Below are positions 37,234 to 45,419 of a stretch of DNA of 64,000 bases, one piece after another; the first letter of the stretch is position 1; each line of letters begins with the position of its first letter. The DNA lies in the NCBI RefSeq assembly GCF_014640635.1, contig NZ_BMHI01000005.1:434001-498000 (forward strand), read 5' to 3'. The notes beneath the pieces were generated by a model, which was not told where the DNA came from, searched no databases, and worked only from the letters and a program-made list of their open reading frames with translations. The position numbers and the translations under genes were made by a program. Origin of the DNA: Flexivirga endophytica (GTDB taxonomy: Bacteria > Actinomycetota > Actinomycetes > Actinomycetales > Dermatophilaceae).

Positions 37234-37545
37234 TCACAACCCGGCGCTGACGATTGCCAGCGCGACGGTGAGCAGCAGCACCGAAGCGCGCATCATCCGC
37301 TCGATCGGCTCGATCCGCGGCCAGGCGAGATAGAGCAGCCAGGCGACGAGGACAGCACACAGACCGAAGCAGACCGTGCCGACGATGCCGCGGAAAGCGG
37401 CCCCGACGACGAGGAGCAGCAGCACGACGACAGCGGGAAGCGCACGCGGTGCACGGGCGATCCGCTGCAGCAGTGGGTCACTGGCGTGTTCGACGCGGAC
37501 ACGGAGGGGCGAGGTTCTGACGCTCGGGCGGGAAGTGGCTGACAT
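37234..37545 (-). CDS. Small membrane protein, DUF6703-like
   Basis: A 103-residue membrane protein: basic N-terminus, then three hydrophobic stretches (ALPAVVVLLLLVVGAAFRGI; VGTVCFGLCAVLVAWLLYLA; ASVLLLTVALAIVSAGL). It matches the small actinobacterial membrane family placed beside zur, which I recall as DUF6703. No function known. It is upstream of and nearly touching zur, suggesting co-expression, though a role in zinc handling is only a guess. Confidence 0.75.
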   Translation of the reverse strand: MSATSRPSVRTSPLRVRVEHASDPLLQRIARAPRALPAVVVLLLLVVGAAFRGIVGTVCFGLCAVLVAWLLYLAWPRIEPIERMMRASVLLLTVALAIVSAGL

Positions 37546-37713
37546 TCACTCCAGGATATCGGGCGAAAGCAACTCGAGATCTCGTCCCTCGATTTGAGCC
37601 CGGCTGCGAGGGATCCGCGTCCTCGTGCCGCAGGCAGCCCATGACCGATGTCATGGGCGGGTCATGATCGGCGACAGGGGCACCGGGTCTCAGGTTTCGG
37701 AAGAGTGCTGTGC

Positions 37714-38658
37714 ATGATGACGACACAACAGCCGGGAGCGACGACCATCCCGGATCCGCAGGGGGCGCCGGCGATCGAACTCGTCGGCCTGGAGAAGCGC
37801 TTCGGCTCGGTGCACGCGGTCCGCGGCCTCGACCTGACCGTCGCGCAGGGCGAGATCGTGGCCTTCCTCGGCCCGAACGGCGCCGGCAAGACGACCACCA
37901 TCGACATGATGCTGGGCCTGTCCATGCCGAGCGCGGGCACCGCACGCGTCTTCGGCATGGACCCGCGCGACGCCATCGGCCGTGGCCTGGTTGCGGCGGT
38001 CATGCAGTCCGGGGGACTGCTGAAGGACCTCACCGTCCGCGAGACCGTCGACCTGACCGCGAGCCTGTTCGTCCAGACCCGCTCGGTCGACGAGTGCCTC
38101 GAGCGGGCCGGCATCGCCGACATCGGTGACCGCAAGGTGCAGAAGTGCTCCGGTGGCCAGCAGCAGCGACTGCGCTTCGCGATGGCGCTGGTCTCCGACC
38201 CTGCGCTGGTGGTGCTGGACGAGCCGACCACGGGCATGGACGTGACCGGCCGTCGCGACTTCTGGTCCGCCATCCGGCAGGACGCGCAGCGTGGCCGCAC
38301 GGTGCTCTTCGCGACGCATTACCTCGAGGAGGCCGACCAGTACGCCGATCGGATCGTCCTGGTCCGCAAGGGTCAGATCGTCGCCGACGGCACCGGCGCA
38401 CAGATCAAGGCGATGGCCACCGGTCGCACGGTCCGCGCCACGATGAGCGGTCTCAGCGACCGGCAGCTGGCCGCCATACCGGGTGTGGATTCTGTTGAAT
38501 TGCAGGGGGATTCGGTCTCGCTGCACTCCAAGGACAGCGACGCGGTGGCTCGCTACCTCTTCGCGAACACCAACGCCCGCGACGTGGAGATCACCGCGCG
38601 GGGCCTCGAGGACGCCTTCATCGCCCTCACCGGCGACGACGACCAGCAAGGAGCCTGA
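37714..38658 (+). CDS. ABC transporter ATPase, DrrA/CcmA type
   Basis: A 314-residue ATPase: Walker A GPNGAGKTT, signature CSGGQQQR (a cysteine replaces the usual leucine), Walker B LVVLDEPTTGMD and H-loop FATHYLEEAD. The C-terminal 80 residues form the extra domain of the DrrA/ABC-2 class. ATG 37714 or 37717, after GGAAGAG. The next gene, three bases on, is the ABC-2 permease, then a DesK/DesR pair, so this is a four-gene operon. Confidence 0.92.
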   Translation: MMTTQQPGATTIPDPQGAPAIELVGLEKRFGSVHAVRGLDLTVAQGEIVAFLGPNGAGKTTTIDMMLGLSMPSAGTARVFGMDPRDAIGRGLVAAVMQSGGLLKDLTVRETVDLTASLFVQTRSVDECLERAGIADIGDRKVQKCSGGQQQRLRFAMALVSDPALVVLDEPTTGMDVTGRRDFWSAIRQDAQRGRTVLFATHYLEEADQYADRIVLVRKGQIVADGTGAQIKAMATGRTVRATMSGLSDRQLAAIPGVDSVELQGDSVSLHSKDSDAVARYLFANTNARDVEITARGLEDAFIALTGDDDQQGA

Positions 38659-38661
38659 CCG

Positions 38662-39474
38662 ATGACCGACTACACAGCCGTGCAGGTGGTCCCCACCGCC
38701 GAACACATCAATCTGGATCGCAAGGTCCCCGCTCACGGTGGCTTCAACGGCCGCCTGCTGCGCATCGAGCTGCTGCGAGTGCTGCGCAACAAGCGCACGT
38801 TGATCTTCACCGTGTTGCTGCCACTGGTCTTCTACGTCGCGTTCGGCGTCCCGCAGTCCAGCAAGTGGCGGGGCACGGACTTCGACCCCAAGGCCTACGA
38901 GATGATCAGTTTCGCGCTGTATGGCGCGCTGGCTGCATCCTGCGCCATCGGTGCCGGCGTCGCGGTCGAGCGGGCGCAGGGCTGGAGCAGGCAGTTGCGT
39001 CTGACCCCGCTCAGCGGCCCGTCATACATCGCGGTGAAGGTGATCACCGCGATGATCACGGCCGCGCTCCCGGTGATCATCGTCTTCGTCATCGGCGCCT
39101 CCACCGGGGCTTCGATGTCGACCGGTGCCTGGCCGGTCAGCCTGCTGCTGACCTGGATCGGCGGCAGCTTATTCGCCTCGCTCGGGCTCTTCGTCGGCTA
39201 CCTGGTGCCGTCGGAGAACGCCATGCAGATCCTCGGCCCCGGCATCTCGTTGCTCGCGTTCGCGGGAGGTATCTTCTACCCGCTCGCGGTGATGAGCGAC
39301 ACCATGCGCACCGTCGCGTCGTTCACGCCGATGTGGGGCCTGTCGCAGATCGCGCGCTACCCGATGCTGGGTGGTTCGTTCGACCCGATGTGGCTGGTCA
39401 GCGGTGTGGTGTGGATCGGGCTGTTCTTCGCCGGCGCCGTATGGCGTTTCCGGCGCGACACCAGCCGCGTGTGA
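38662..39474 (+). CDS. ABC-2 type transporter permease
   Basis: A 270-residue permease with six hydrophobic stretches (TLIFTVLLPLVFYVAFGVP; ISFALYGALAASCAIGAGVA; VITAMITAALPVIIVFVIGA; WPVSLLLTWIGGSLFASLGL; ILGPGISLLAFAGGIFYPLA; WLVSGVVWIGLFFAGAVWRF). The cytoplasmic N-terminus of about 35 residues is hydrophilic. It pairs with the preceding ATPase, probably as an exporter of a lipid or antimicrobial compound, as for DesKR-linked ABC-2 transporters. Substrate cannot be read from sequence. Confidence 0.9.
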   Translation: MTDYTAVQVVPTAEHINLDRKVPAHGGFNGRLLRIELLRVLRNKRTLIFTVLLPLVFYVAFGVPQSSKWRGTDFDPKAYEMISFALYGALAASCAIGAGVAVERAQGWSRQLRLTPLSGPSYIAVKVITAMITAALPVIIVFVIGASTGASMSTGAWPVSLLLTWIGGSLFASLGLFVGYLVPSENAMQILGPGISLLAFAGGIFYPLAVMSDTMRTVASFTPMWGLSQIARYPMLGGSFDPMWLVSGVVWIGLFFAGAVWRFRRDTSRV

Positions 39475-39500
39475 CGCGGACTTTGGCAGACTGGCGGGCA

Positions 39501-40763
39501 ATGAAGACGAACAGGCAACAACCGGCGCCGAAACGTCCCTCGGCGCTGGCTGCTGCATTCGACGCGGACTCCGAGGAGTCGGTCGGCAACCGGCTGATCA
39601 TGCTCTTCTGGGCGGGTGTCTGGCTCTTCTGGATGCTGCAGCCGTTCATCGACGCCATCCGGCACATCGACACCGTGGGCGGCATGGTCGGCGTCGTCGT
39701 CGTGCCGGTGTTCTGCGTCGTCTACCTGTGGCACTTCTACGCGTGCCGGGCAGCCTTCTTCCGGCTGTCCTACCCGTGGGGTTATCAGGTGCGGTCCCGT
39801 GACGTGCTCCGGTACCTCGGCCTGGGAGCGCTCGCGATCGTCTGCATCGTCGCGGTCGGACAGGACGGCATCGCCGCTGCCATCTTCTTCGCCCTGTCGG
39901 GCCTGTGGACGCTGCCACTGATCTGGGGCTGGATAACGGTGTTCTCGACAGCCGTCGCCTATGTGCTGCTGTGGAACCTGCCGGGCTGGCATGCCGATCC
40001 GAGCACCTTCGTCGGCCTGGGATTCGGTGGTGTCGCGATCACCGTCGGCATGGTCGCCGGCCGACGCCAGCACCAGTTGCGGGAGTCGCGCCAGGTCAAC
40101 GCCGAGCTGATGGTCCAACAGGAACGCAACCGGATGGCGCGCGACCTGCACGACATCCTCGGGCACTCGCTGACCGTCATCACGGTGAAGGCCGAGCTGG
40201 CCGGCCGGTTGATGGACGCCGGCGCCGAGGAACGAGCGCGGACCGAGGTGGCCGACCTCGAACGACTGTCCCGGACGGCACTGGCCGACGTGCGACGCGC
40301 GGTCGAGGGTTACCGGGAGATCTCGCTGTCCGGCGAGCTGGCCCGGGCCAAGGAAGCGCTCGCCGCCGCGGGGATCACCGCGAGCACCCCGACGGCACTG
40401 GACCAGGTGCCGGCCGATCTGGTCGAGCCGTTCGCGTGGACGGTGCGCGAGAGCGTCACGAACGTGCTGCGGCACAGCAGGGCGTCCACCTGCAGCATCA
40501 CCGTGACGCCGACGTCCATCACCGTCCGGGACGACGGCGTGGGGTGCGCCGCGAGCGCCGGTGACGGCAACGGGTTGGCCGGCCTGCGCGAACGCGCGCT
40601 GTCCGCCGGTGCCGTGCTGATCACCAGATCCGTGGAACCACACGGCTTTTCGGTCACGGTCGTGGCGAGTTCGGACACGCCTGGCCCCCTTGAGGGGCCC
40701 GATGCGCAGGACGTCGCCCAGCGTCATACAGTCGGGCGGCCATCGGGAGAGGCAACGGCATGA
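39501..40763 (+). CDS. DesK-like sensor histidine kinase
   Basis: A 420-residue membrane kinase. Five to six hydrophobic stretches fill residues 30-190, followed by a coiled-coil-like segment (HQLRESRQVNAELMVQQERN). The phospho-acceptor histidine is in MARDLHDILGHSLTVITVKA. The ATPase part has RESVTNVLRHSRAS and VRDDGVGCAASAGDGNGLAG, with GLAGLRERA as the G2 box. There is no periplasmic domain, so membrane state or the transporter may be the signal. It is followed after 55 bases by its response regulator, with a palindromic repeat in the gap. Confidence 0.92.
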   Translation: MKTNRQQPAPKRPSALAAAFDADSEESVGNRLIMLFWAGVWLFWMLQPFIDAIRHIDTVGGMVGVVVVPVFCVVYLWHFYACRAAFFRLSYPWGYQVRSRDVLRYLGLGALAIVCIVAVGQDGIAAAIFFALSGLWTLPLIWGWITVFSTAVAYVLLWNLPGWHADPSTFVGLGFGGVAITVGMVAGRRQHQLRESRQVNAELMVQQERNRMARDLHDILGHSLTVITVKAELAGRLMDAGAEERARTEVADLERLSRTALADVRRAVEGYREISLSGELARAKEALAAAGITASTPTALDQVPADLVEPFAWTVRESVTNVLRHSRASTCSITVTPTSITVRDDGVGCAASAGDGNGLAGLRERALSAGAVLITRSVEPHGFSVTVVASSDTPGPLEGPDAQDVAQRHTVGRPSGEATA

Positions 40764-40766
40764 GCA

Positions 40767-40812
40767 CCCCACGAAGTTTTCCTCCGCTCCGCGCCTCCGA
40801 TACTTCGCAGGG
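40767..40812. repeat. CCCCACGAAGT...ACTTCGC palindromic repeat, copy 1
   Basis: Starts three bases after the kinase stop. Left arm CCCCACGAAGT (40767-40777), right arm ACTTCGCAGGG (40802-40812); the CGAAGT/ACTTCG core is perfectly inverted, the outer bases imperfectly. The right arm includes the AGGG that probably serves as ribosome site for the response regulator at 40819, so the structure could hinder its translation. A homologous copy is at 55644-55689. Confidence 0.7.
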
Positions 40813-40818
40813 ACCCGC

Positions 40819-41427
40819 ATGACCATCAAAGTGATGCTCGCGGACGACCAAGCGCTGGTGCGCGGGGCTCTCGCGGCGCTGCTCGAGCTGGAGAACGACC
40901 TCACGGTGGTCAGTGAAGTGGGCGACGGCAGCCAGGTCGTCGACGCCGCGCGGGAGGCCGAGCCCGACGTGGTGCTGATGGACGTCGAGATGCCGGGCAT
41001 GGACGGCATCACCGCCACCGCCGAGCTGCGCAAGGCGGTGCCGTCGGCGCGTGTGCTGATCGTGACGACCTTCGGTCGGCCGGGCTACCTGCGTCGCGGA
41101 TTACAAGCAGGGGCAGCGGGATTCGTCGTCAAGGACACTCCGGCCCGTGAGCTCGCCGACGCCGTCCGTCGGGTGCATCAGGGTCTGCGTGTCGTCGATC
41201 CCGCGCTCGCGACCGACAGCCTCGTTACGGGGGAGTCACCGCTGACCGCACGCGAGACCGATGTGCTCCGTGCGGCACGACGCGGCGGCACCGTCGCGGA
41301 CGTCGCCAAGGAGCTGTTCCTGTCCGAGGGGACCGTCCGCAACCACCTGTCGGCGGTCATCGGCAAGACCGGCGCCCGCACCCGCGCCGAAGCCGCCCAG
41401 ATTGCCGAGTCCAACGGTTGGCTGTAG
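40819..41427 (+). CDS. DesR-like NarL-family response regulator
   Basis: A 202-residue response regulator partnering the kinase before it. The receiver has VMLADDQALVRGALAALLEL, phospho-acceptor Asp in VVLMDVEMPGMDG, LIVTTFGRPGYLRRGL and GFVVKD. The output LuxR helix-turn-helix is LTARETDVLRAARRGGTVAD with SEGTVRNHLSAVIGKTGART. ATG 40819 lies six bases after the palindrome. Target presumably the ABC-2 operon it belongs to. Confidence 0.93.
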   Translation: MTIKVMLADDQALVRGALAALLELENDLTVVSEVGDGSQVVDAAREAEPDVVLMDVEMPGMDGITATAELRKAVPSARVLIVTTFGRPGYLRRGLQAGAAGFVVKDTPARELADAVRRVHQGLRVVDPALATDSLVTGESPLTARETDVLRAARRGGTVADVAKELFLSEGTVRNHLSAVIGKTGARTRAEAAQIAESNGWL

Positions 41428-41474
41428 CCGTCAGCCGGTCAGGCTCGCGCAGCAGGAGACCTCTCCGGGCCGGA

Positions 41475-41780
41475 TCAGCCGACGAGGTCGTCGGTGACCA
41501 GCATCGTCGCCCCGCCGGTGGCGAAGTTGGCGACGTCCGCCACAGCGGCCTGTCCCTCGGGCGACCCCGTTCCGGCAGCGAGCGATTCCTGCGACTCGAA
41601 GTTCAGAACGGCCACCAGATAATAGGGCGCCTCGGAACCGTCGGTCGTGGCGCAATGACCGGCATGCCAGCCCTGCAGGCCCGGGATCTTGTCGACGAGC
41701 GGCCGGTGGATCGACGTGTAATGACTGTCGAAAGCAGCGGGGTCGTCTGGCTGGCCGTAGGTGACGATCAACTGAGGCAC
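41475..41780 (-). CDS. EthD family protein
   Basis: A 101-residue dimeric alpha-beta barrel protein of the EthD family. VPQLIVTYGQPDDPAAFDSH and PLVDKIPGLQGW carry the family pattern. GTG at 41780 is preceded by AGGAAG six bases upstream and gives the usual length; an ATG at 41795 would add five residues. EthD proteins support ether-degradation P450s or polyketide aromatic oxidation, but neither is nearby, so function is open. A 31-base palindrome lies 29 bases upstream of the start. Confidence 0.85.
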   Translation of the reverse strand: MPQLIVTYGQPDDPAAFDSHYTSIHRPLVDKIPGLQGWHAGHCATTDGSEAPYYLVAVLNFESQESLAAGTGSPEGQAAVADVANFATGGATMLVTDDLVG

Positions 41781-41808
41781 GGGTCTTCCTAACATCACGT
41801 GGTCTGTT

Positions 41809-41839
41809 CTGTTCGGGAACTCGTCGAGTTCCCGAACAG
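41809..41839. repeat. 31-base near-perfect palindrome upstream of the EthD gene
   Basis: Left arm CTGTTCGGGAACTCG (41809-41823), single central T, right arm the exact 15-base complement (41825-41839). It lies in the likely promoter region of the EthD gene and could be a repressor operator. From 41840 to 41987 I see nothing else. Confidence 0.7.
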
Positions 41840-41987
41840 CCACACTGGCACGTTTGCGCCGGTTGCGACCGGACTCGCGCGGATCGACCGTTCACCCGCC
41901 GAGAGCGACCGCCCACGGTGCTGAGAGCCGACGGTATCGCGAGGGGATCCTCGGTTGGGGGTGCGCGTCGTGCGGGAATCGGTGCGT

Positions 41988-42060
41988 AACCGGCGACGGT
42001 CGCTGGTTGAGTGCGCGAATCACCCGTGACCGGTGTTTAACCGGCGACGGTCGCCAGTTG
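41988..42060. repeat. Two copies of a 21-base palindrome downstream of the racemase gene
   Basis: AACCGGCGACGGTCGC followed by TGGTT (41988-42008) or CAGTT (42039-42059), 51 bases apart. Each copy is itself an inverted repeat around a central G with one mismatch in ten. They lie 25 bases downstream of the racemase stop, so a termination or mRNA-protection role is plausible. Confidence 0.7.
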
Positions 42061-42084
42061 GGAGGTGTCGGTGCGCTCACCGAA

Positions 42085-42813
42085 TCAACGGTTGGTTGTG
42101 ATCGGCCAGCCGGTGATCTGCTTCGGGCGCGGCGGTGCGTAGGTGCGCACCTTGGACGTTCGGAGCCCGAGTCGGTGCAGGCCCTCGGCGATGGTGACCG
42201 CCGCGGCGACACCGTCGACGACCGGGACGCCGGTGCGCTCCTTGACCTTCGCCTCCAGATCGGCCATGCCACCGCAGCCGAGGCAGATGACCTCCGCCTT
42301 GTCCTGTGTCACCGCCAGCTCGCACTCGCGCACGATCGCCTCGAGCGCACGCTCCGGGTCCGATTCGAGCTCGAGCACCGCCATCCCGGAGGAGCGCACC
42401 GACGCGAGCCGACGGTCGAGTCCGGCCAGCAGCAGACGATCCTCGATCAGCGGCACTGTGCGGTCCAGGGTCGTGACGACGCTGTACTTGTGCCCGAGGA
42501 ACTGCGCGGTGGATGCCGCGGCCTCGGTGATGTCGACGACCGGGACGTCGAGCATTTCCTGCAGGCCTTCGCGGCCGTGCTCGCCATACCCGGCCTGTAT
42601 GACGGCGTCGTACTCGCCGTCATACGTCACGACCCGGTCCATCACCGCCACGGCGGCCAGGTAGCTCTCCAGGTTCCCTTCGCACGACTCGGCGCCGAAG
42701 TATGGCGTCAGCGGGATGATCTCGGTGCCCGGTGCGGCGGCAGCCCGCGCGGCCTCGCCGATGGACTTGGTCATGGTCTCGGTCGTGTTCACATTGACGA
42801 CCAGGATCTTCAT
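42085..42813 (-). CDS. Asp/Glu/hydantoin racemase family protein
   Basis: A 242-residue member of the aspartate/glutamate/hydantoin racemase superfamily. MKILVVNVNTTETMTKSIGE is the typical start. YDAVIQAGYGEHGREGLQEM and AEVICLGCGGMADLEA hold the two catalytic-type positions; the second is a cysteine, the first appears not to be (AGYGE), so activity may differ from classic racemases. PLIEDRLLLAGLDRRLASVR is also characteristic of HyuE-like proteins. It overlaps the stress-protein gene by four bases and is the last gene of the GntR-linked cluster. Confidence 0.85.
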   Translation of the reverse strand: MKILVVNVNTTETMTKSIGEAARAAAAPGTEIIPLTPYFGAESCEGNLESYLAAVAVMDRVVTYDGEYDAVIQAGYGEHGREGLQEMLDVPVVDITEAAASTAQFLGHKYSVVTTLDRTVPLIEDRLLLAGLDRRLASVRSSGMAVLELESDPERALEAIVRECELAVTQDKAEVICLGCGGMADLEAKVKERTGVPVVDGVAAAVTIAEGLHRLGLRTSKVRTYAPPRPKQITGWPITTNR

Positions 42814-43739
42814 CGGCCTGCCTCCGCTCGGGTGTCTTCGGCCCGATCGACCAGGGTCTGTACGGCGCTGCCCGGCACGACGACCACGGGGACCGGGGAC
42901 TCGTGGACGATGCGCATACCGGTGGAGCCGAGGAACACCCGGCGTCCGGCGCCCATGTCGCTGGAGCCGACGACGAGCACGTCCCCGTCGTCCCAGCTGA
43001 CGTGTTCGATGGCGTCCGCCCAGTCCTCGCCGAAACCGACCGCGGTCTCTGCGATGTTCGGCGCGTTGGGCAGGCGGCGCACCTCGGCGAGGGTTTCCGC
43101 GGCGCGCTCGCGCACGTCGGCTGTCACCGTCGTGCGGAGTTCGCCCTCCGCGATGAGGTCGGTCGTGATGCTGCGCGACTGCAGGGAGAAGGACGTCAGG
43201 CGCAGCTCGGCGCCGGTCTCGATGCAGATGCCCGCTGCCGCGAGGACCAGTCCGGACGTGCCGGCGACGCCCCCGTATGCCGCGTTGACGCGTCGTACCC
43301 GATCGTCGGTGTCGACGCGGAATCCACGCGGTGCCAACGCGATCGGAACGGGGCTGGAGTGCACCAGGTGATTGGTGACGCTACCCAGACTGACCCGGCC
43401 GAGCACACCGTGGGTGGAGTTGCCGACGACGATCACGTCGGCGGCCTCGGTCTCGGCGAGCTCCGCCAGGCCGCTGGGCACCGAGCGGGCGTCGTGGATG
43501 CGGAACTCGGTCTCGACATCGCTCGGGGCGTCCGGCTTCGCTTCCTCCAGCTCGGCGATGAGCTGCTGACGGAGCAGACTGGTGTATTGGAAGTCGACCC
43601 GTGCGACGGACGGTGCCGACGGTGTCTCCATCACCATGGTCACCAGCAGGCGTGAGCCGGTCGACCGCGCGATGAACGCGCCCAGCCGGAGCGCCTCGAG
43701 TCCGGCGGCTCCCGGTTGGTAAGCGACGATCGTCGTCAT
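42810..43739 (-). CDS. Universal stress protein, two UspA domains
   Basis: A 309-residue tandem UspA protein. The ATP-binding glycine motif appears in both halves: VIVVGNSTHGVLGRVSLGSV and VLVVGSSDMGAGRRVFLGST, each followed by the SPVPI/V hydrophobic strand. It opens TTIVAYQPGAAGLEALRLGA, the usual first strand. It lies between the NCS1 transporter (32 bases away) and the racemase gene (overlapping), so it is part of the same transcript. Co-transcription with a transporter suggests tuning of uptake, an inference. Confidence 0.9.
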   Translation of the reverse strand: MTTIVAYQPGAAGLEALRLGAFIARSTGSRLLVTMVMETPSAPSVARVDFQYTSLLRQQLIAELEEAKPDAPSDVETEFRIHDARSVPSGLAELAETEAADVIVVGNSTHGVLGRVSLGSVTNHLVHSSPVPIALAPRGFRVDTDDRVRRVNAAYGGVAGTSGLVLAAAGICIETGAELRLTSFSLQSRSITTDLIAEGELRTTVTADVRERAAETLAEVRRLPNAPNIAETAVGFGEDWADAIEHVSWDDGDVLVVGSSDMGAGRRVFLGSTGMRIVHESPVPVVVVPGSAVQTLVDRAEDTRAEAGR

Positions 43740-43771
43740 GAGGGTTCTCCTTCGACGTGAGTGGTGGGACG

Positions 43772-45328
43772 TCAGTGGTGCGCTTGCACGGCGATCGCCT
43801 CGCCGTCGACGTCACGGAAGGTGCGTGAGCGGTCGGCCACGATCAGGTAGAGGACGAATGCGATGCCGGCGGCGATGAACCAGGAGAACGGGGCGAAGGT
43901 GCTGAATGCGTTGAGCTCGTGGATCTGGCCGGAGAACGCGAAGGCGATGGAGATGAGCGCCGAGGGGACGAGCGCGATCACGGCCCGGTTGTTGACGCCC
44001 TTGCTGTAGTAGTAGTCACCGTCCGGGTCGAACGTGTAGAGATCGGGAACGTTGATCTGCTGCTTGCGCAGCACCCAGTAGTCGGCCATCACGATGCCGA
44101 ACAACGGCCCGAGGACAGCGCCCAGGCCACCGAGGAAGTAGTTGATCACGGCGGGGGAGTTGTAGAGGTTCCACGGCAAGATCACGAAGCCGATGACTCC
44201 GGAGATGATGGCCGCCTTGCGGAAGTCCAGCTTCTTGGGGGAGAGGTTGGTCAGCGCGTATGCCGGTGCGACGAAGTTCGCCATCAGGTTCACGCCAATG
44301 GTGAGGACGACCAGTGCGAGACAGGCCAGCACGAGGAACGGCGTGGCGAAGGTGTGTACGACGTCCTCGGGGCCCGCGATGACCTTGCCGTCGACGGTGA
44401 ACCGGCCGCCGGCCAGCAGCAGCACGATGCAGCCGAAGAACAGCATGTTGACGGGTATGCCGGCGACGTTGCCCAGCACGACGGACCGCTTCGACTTGGC
44501 GCCGCGGGTGAAGTCGCAGAAGTTCAGCACGAACGTCCCGTAGATCGCGACCCAGCCGGAGGCTCCAGCGAGGATCTCGTGCCACATGTCCCAACCGTGC
44601 AGCGCCCAGGGCTTGCCGTTGCGGGTGGCCTCGGGCTCCCAGGTGATGTGTCCCTTCGCCTGTATGACGACGGCGATGGCCATGACCAGGAAGGTCACCA
44701 GGATGATCGGGCCGGAGTAGGCCTCGAACTTGCGGACCATCTCGATGCCGTAGCAGGCGATGATCACCTGGATGACCCACAGCGCGGCGAAGCAGATCCA
44801 GCCCAGGTGGTTCAGGCCGAGCAGCTTGTGCTCGGTCAGGACCTCCGCGCTCGGGAAGAGGGCGAGCACCAGGATGTTGCAGACCAGGGAGGCCAGGTAG
44901 GTCTGGATGCCGAACCAGGCGATGGCGACGCCGCCGCGGAACAGCGCGGGGATGTGCGCGCCACGGACGCCGAAACTGATCCGGCTCATCACCGGGAACG
45001 GCACGCCGACCTTGTAGCCGACGAAGCCGGAGATGGTCAGCAGGACCAGCAGGAAGAGGGAGCCGAAGCCCATCGCGAGCAGGATCTGCCACGCGCCCAG
45101 GCCCAGCGCGAACAGCCCGATGGCGAACGTGTAGTTGCCGAGGCTGTGCACGTCGTTGGCCCACAGGGTGAAGATGTTGTACGAGCTCCAGGTGCGGCCC
45201 TGCTTCCTGGACGGTGCGATGTCGAAGTTGTACAACCGCTGGTCGCACGCGGGCGCCAGGACATCGGTGACCGCCACGTCCTGCAGGCTGTGCTCCAGTG
45301 GCTGGTCCAAGCGTTCGGTGTTCGACAT
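43772..45328 (-). CDS. NCS1 family nucleobase/hydantoin/allantoin:cation symporter
   Basis: A 518-residue transporter of the nucleobase:cation symporter-1 family with about 12 hydrophobic segments. The family start YNIFTLWANDVHSLGNYTFA, the substrate-site segment GGVAIAWFGIQTYLASLVCN, and ASGWVAIYGTFVLNFCDFTR are clear, as is PLFGIVMADYWVLRKQQINV near the C-terminus. Companion racemase suggests hydantoins or allantoin-like ureides as substrate. It is preceded by a GntR gene in the same direction, with repeated operator-like sequences 60-91 bases before its start. Confidence 0.92.
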   Translation of the reverse strand: MSNTERLDQPLEHSLQDVAVTDVLAPACDQRLYNFDIAPSRKQGRTWSSYNIFTLWANDVHSLGNYTFAIGLFALGLGAWQILLAMGFGSLFLLVLLTISGFVGYKVGVPFPVMSRISFGVRGAHIPALFRGGVAIAWFGIQTYLASLVCNILVLALFPSAEVLTEHKLLGLNHLGWICFAALWVIQVIIACYGIEMVRKFEAYSGPIILVTFLVMAIAVVIQAKGHITWEPEATRNGKPWALHGWDMWHEILAGASGWVAIYGTFVLNFCDFTRGAKSKRSVVLGNVAGIPVNMLFFGCIVLLLAGGRFTVDGKVIAGPEDVVHTFATPFLVLACLALVVLTIGVNLMANFVAPAYALTNLSPKKLDFRKAAIISGVIGFVILPWNLYNSPAVINYFLGGLGAVLGPLFGIVMADYWVLRKQQINVPDLYTFDPDGDYYYSKGVNNRAVIALVPSALISIAFAFSGQIHELNAFSTFAPFSWFIAAGIAFVLYLIVADRSRTFRDVDGEAIAVQAHH

Positions 45329-45387
45329 CGCGCCTCCTAAGCGGTTGGGAGAAATCTAGGAGCGCGGGGTCGGTGGTGGTACGGCCC

Positions 45388-45419
45388 GACAGATATATCC
45401 GTCAGGGGACAGATATATC
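45388..45419 (-). promoter_or_regulatory. Direct repeats GACAGATATATC before the NCS1 operon, probable GntR operator
   Basis: GACAGATATATC occurs at 45388-45399 and 45408-45419, exactly 20 bases apart (two helical turns). GATATATC is itself palindromic and extremely AT-rich for this genome. The second copy overlaps the 3' end of the GntR gene (stop at 45402-45404), and both lie 60-91 bases upstream of the NCS1 start. The adjacent GntR regulator is the likely binder. Confidence 0.6.
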
